From the IMG/VR virus record IMGVR_UViG_3300027736_000020, positions 1 to 64,000 of that record: DNA of 64,000 nucleotides; one strand, given 5' to 3'. Of this stretch, positions 61,055-64,000 are shown piece after piece (the stretch's first letter is position 1; each line of letters starts with the position of its first letter). Source of the stretch: a virus. Under the pieces are notes generated by a model. The model saw only the letters and a list, made by a program, of their open reading frames with translations. It was not told the DNA's origin and made no database searches. Position numbers and translations under genes: made by a program.

Positions 61055-64000
61055 TTATCTGAATAATATTGAAAATGCAATTGCGCGATTAGCACCTGCC
61101 GCAGTCGTCCAAGCAACCGTCCCCGATGTGTCGGTAGCGGCGAGTACTTGTCCGACTACAGGGGCGGAAGGAAGATTGACCTGCAACGTTCCCGCAGTGC
61201 CAATACGCAAATTTCCATTATCTGTACGCAATGTTGTGGTTCCAATCCCACCATCTCCAGTTCTTGCTGAACTATTGGTAAAGATAACAAATTTTGTTTC
61301 AAGAACGTCATTTCCCATCCTGAATATTGTATAAGAAGTATTTTCTGCGCTTGTATTTCGCAAATAGAAAGCAGCTTCAGTCGTATTGGATTTAACGACA
61401 GAAAGATCACCGGAAGGACTGGTGGTTCCAATACCGACGTTTCCAGCAGAAGTAATTCGCATACGTTCGAGAAATGTGCTTCCGCTCCAAAGCGTATGCA
61501 CCAAATCCGCTGCCCCATTCGTGTTCGTCATTATTGCTTTGATTTGAGCGTTACCCAAATCGCCCGAATACGTAGAACTTTCTAAGGCAAAATTTAATGA
61601 CGCATCATTTCCAATTGTCGCCGTCGCGCCATTGACAATGCTTATTTCTCCGCCTCTTCCTCCCGCAGTATCTTTCCTTACTGAAAGCAAAGATTCTGGA
61701 CTAGTGGTCCCAAGACCCACAAAACCTTCGCGAGAAAAATATATTTTTGATGACCCTCCGCCTGCATTTACCGCAGAATTGTTAAGAAAATCCAAACCTC
61801 CATAAGATGCTCGAATGCTATAATTATTTACGTAGCTAATTGCGGTAGCATTAACTGCGGTGCTTATTGTTTGATTTGTGCTATTTGTTACGGTATATGT
61901 TCCAACACCGCCCGTTCCTCCCGTAGTTGGAATAAGTGCCGTGATAGTCACTACCGAGGTTATGTCGGGTCCGCTAACTACTTGGCCGACTGCCCATGTG
62001 CTGGCAGGCCCAGTTGTCGAAACAACAGTTAGTGTCGTTCCCGAAAGGGTGATTGTTCCATAAGCGGCTACCGAATCAAAATACAGCGCTGTTGACAATT
62101 GAGGATTGTCTGTTCTGCGCTTCATTTGCAATCCGGCGAAACCAGTTCCGGCTATTTCCAAAGTGGTTGCGGGAGTCGTGGTCCCAATGCCGACGTTGCC
62201 ACCAGATTTGAATGTCACCAAGTCGGCAGTGTTAATGCGTATTCGTATATCGTCGGTACTTGCCGTTTCAACACGCAGAACGTTATCTGTTCCTAATCCA
62301 ATGTATGCTTTTGCCACGTCCGCAGCCGAAAATTGCATTAATCGGTTTGTTCCGGCCGCTGCGTTTATTGTCAACAGTTGCCCCGGACTTGTGGTCCCAA
62401 TGCCGACGTTGCCTCCTGTAAAAAGCGCGGAATACGTGGAATTAGAAAACGTCTGTGTCGCTGTCCATGTATTTGCGGTGGAAAGCGAAGCCCCTCCTCC
62501 TCCGCCACTGCCTACTAAAGTCTCTGCTCCAGTCCCTGATTTGTAATACAAGGATCCAGACTTGCTATATAGCGTGAATTTTCCAGTTCCCGGAGCATTT
62601 GGCGCGACAGAAAGATCTGTCAATGTCAACTGGTTGATATTGGAAATCTGTCCGGTAGTACTATCCGGTGCAGGAACTCCAAGGCTAAGACCATCGCTGG
62701 TGATGGAAAAAGAACTTCCGGCCGCAGAAAGACTTCCTCCTGTGATGATCGGCAAATCCGTCCCAAAGATCGTGGCAAACGCCAATGAGGAAGAGCTTCC
62801 TCCCCCGCCTCCACTTCCGCTGCTGAATACCGACTCCGCCCCAGTATCCGTACGCTTGTAGAGGAATCCGTCGTCCTTGAAATACATCTTGATGTACCCA
62901 GTAGAAGGATTGGTAAGAGCCAGTGCTTCCGCTGTCGTATTCAGTTTGTAGGAAATGGACGTGAAAATCTGGTTTGCTGTCCATGTATTTTGTGTTGCCA
63001 ACATCAGGGTGCTTCCTGCACCCCAGCTCAAGTTTCCTGAACCATCAGTGGTTAAAGTCTGCCCATTGCTTCCCGCAGTAGGGGGAAATATATATGTCGT
63101 TGCAGAGGCAGTTGCAGAACCTTGGAAAATTGTGGCTACGGAGTTGCTCAGGAGACCAATGCTCGTCAATCCCGCTATGGTTGCGGAAGTGGCACCCAGA
63201 GCCACCGATGTCGATCCGTATTGCACTGTAGAGCTGACAAGCTTGGCATTCGCTATGGAACCAGCAAGCATGGTGTTTGTTACTGTTGCGCTATCGCCAG
63301 TTCCAATCAATGTTCCCGCAAGAAGAGGCAGTGAAAATGCTCGTGCTGCTGTTTGACTTGCATTTGCCACCAAGGTTGAGGTGTAGGCATTTCCGATCAA
63401 TGACAAAGTAGAACTGCTCAGAACATTTGCCGCGCCAATTTTATATGTTTTTCCGGCCGCAAGATCAAAATTCTCACTCGATGTCCACGAAGCACCTGTA
63501 CTAACCCAATTAAGTGTCTTGTCTGATGCTCCTTTTACGGTTATTCCTGCGCCATCAGCGGTGGTGTCAGTAGGAGACGCAATGCTTGCCAATTCAATAT
63601 TTTTGTCATCTACAGACAAGGTTGTGGAATTTATGGTTGTGGTTGTGCCATTTACCGTCAAGTCTCCGGTTACCGTAAGCGAACTGTTTACGGTAACTAA
63701 TCCACCAGCTGCACTTCCAATATTGACATTTGTCGTTGATGAGGCCGCTCCCCCAGTGCCAATGTTTACGGTCTTTATCGTTGAAGCAGCAACGGCTCCC
63801 GTTGATATGTTTGTCGTACTTGCGGCAGTTCCAGTGTATCCAACGGTCAATGTTGTTGCGCTTGCAAATGCGCCAAAGGTTGCGCCTGAATCCATCGTAG
63901 TCGCGAACGTCGGTGAGGTGGAAAACACCAACGTTCCGCTTCCCGTTTCGTCCGTGACAGCAGAAAGCAAATTTGCACTACTTGGTGTACCAAGGAATGT
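61055..64000 (-). CDS. tail fibre protein, 5' end beyond the window
   Basis: The open frame continues to the right edge (TFLGTPSSAN precedes the first internal TTG), so at least 981 residues are present and the N-terminus is missing. Content is S/T/G-rich shaft (TLTVGYTGTAASTTNISTGA), then SLSFATIFGTDLPIITGGS and multiple NVGIGTT repeats. It also has a GTY cassette at about 61840-62060, a block almost identical to the fibre at 52032 (TTLEIAGTGFAGLQMKRRTD), and the C-terminal GQVLAATDTSGTVAWTTAAG. Confidence 0.8.
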   Translation of the reverse strand, partial: TFLGTPSSANLLSAVTDETGSGTLVFSTSPTFATTMDSGATFGAFASATTLTVGYTGTAASTTNISTGAVAASTIKTVNIGTGGAASSTTNVNIGSAAGGLVTVNSSLTVTGDLTVNGTTTTINSTTLSVDDKNIELASIASPTDTTADGAGITVKGASDKTLNWVSTGASWTSSENFDLAAGKTYKIGAANVLSSSTLSLIGNAYTSTLVANASQTAARAFSLPLLAGTLIGTGDSATVTNTMLAGSIANAKLVSSTVQYGSTSVALGATSATIAGLTSIGLLSNSVATIFQGSATASATTYIFPPTAGSNGQTLTTDGSGNLSWGAGSTLMLATQNTWTANQIFTSISYKLNTTAEALALTNPSTGYIKMYFKDDGFLYKRTDTGAESVFSSGSGGGGGSSSSLAFATIFGTDLPIITGGSLSAAGSSFSITSDGLSLGVPAPDSTTGQISNINQLTLTDLSVAPNAPGTGKFTLYSKSGSLYYKSGTGAETLVGSGGGGGASLSTANTWTATQTFSNSTYSALFTGGNVGIGTTSPGQLLTINAAAGTNRLMQFSAADVAKAYIGLGTDNVLRVETASTDDIRIRINTADLVTFKSGGNVGIGTTTPATTLEIAGTGFAGLQMKRRTDNPQLSTALYFDSVAAYGTITLSGTTLTVVSTTGPASTWAVGQVVSGPDITSVVTITALIPTTGGTGGVGTYTVTNSTNQTISTAVNATAISYVNNYSIRASYGGLDFLNNSAVNAGGGSSKIYFSREGFVGLGTTSPESLLSVRKDTAGGRGGEISIVNGATATIGNDASLNFALESSTYSGDLGNAQIKAIMTNTNGAADLVHTLWSGSTFLERMRITSAGNVGIGTTSPSGDLSVVKSNTTEAAFYLRNTSAENTSYTIFRMGNDVLETKFVIFTNSSARTGDGGIGTTTLRTDNGNLRIGTAGTLQVNLPSAPVVGQVLAATDTSGTVAWTTAAGANRAIAFSILFR

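Noticed and set aside
1-64000. tRNA genes
   Set aside because: I saw no cloverleaf with a T-loop consensus in non-coding DNA; the only TTCGA-like hits are in genes. A covariance scan would be needed to exclude them fully.

Overview
The window is part of the genome of a large tailed phage (Caudoviricetes). It carries a terminase, a portal, a baseplate, tail fibres, a lysis cassette and phage-type replication genes, and shows no rRNA, tRNA or housekeeping genes. The baseplate J-like and gp25-like proteins point to a contractile (myovirus-type) tail. I cannot name the host. The fibre modules look like those I associate with environmental, virome-derived phages, but that is an impression. The right edge cuts a fibre gene. 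The major capsid protein, tail sheath, tail tube and tape measure are not seen and probably lie outside the window.

Layout: 1-1066 is a non-coding, hairpin-rich and repeat-rich region with an A/T-tract segment. From 1067 to 13794 the genes run rightward: a DnaE-type DNA polymerase, thymidylate synthase, a kinase-like protein, small membrane proteins, a 1529-residue probable virion protein, a staphylococcal-nuclease homologue, dihydrofolate reductase and several unknowns. Everything from 13798 to 64000 runs leftward and converges on the rightward genes at 13794/13798.

Read in its own direction (right to left), the leftward block begins with an array of fibres and adhesins (64000-50699). Next come baseplate and fibre-base genes (50629-33489), a phosphoesterase, a holin candidate, an M23 endolysin and an HNH nuclease (32966-29345). 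A replication and recombination operon follows (29264-21002: tandem AAA+ ATPase, primase-polymerase/helicase, RuvC-like resolvase), and then packaging genes (TerS candidate, TerL, portal) and an 869-residue repeat-bearing protein.

How the genes work together: ThyA and DHFR form a dTMP-producing pair. DnaE would extend primers made by the PrimPol-helicase, and its clamp-binding motif implies a sliding clamp that is not in this window. Three features look least explained. The first is a short Trp-Phe terminal motif shared by several non-homologous proteins near the portal. The second is an exchangeable beta-rich cassette scattered through at least six fibre and baseplate genes. The third is four small paralogous genes, each tightly coupled to a different adhesin. 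The non-coding left end is a further candidate for an origin or a structured RNA.
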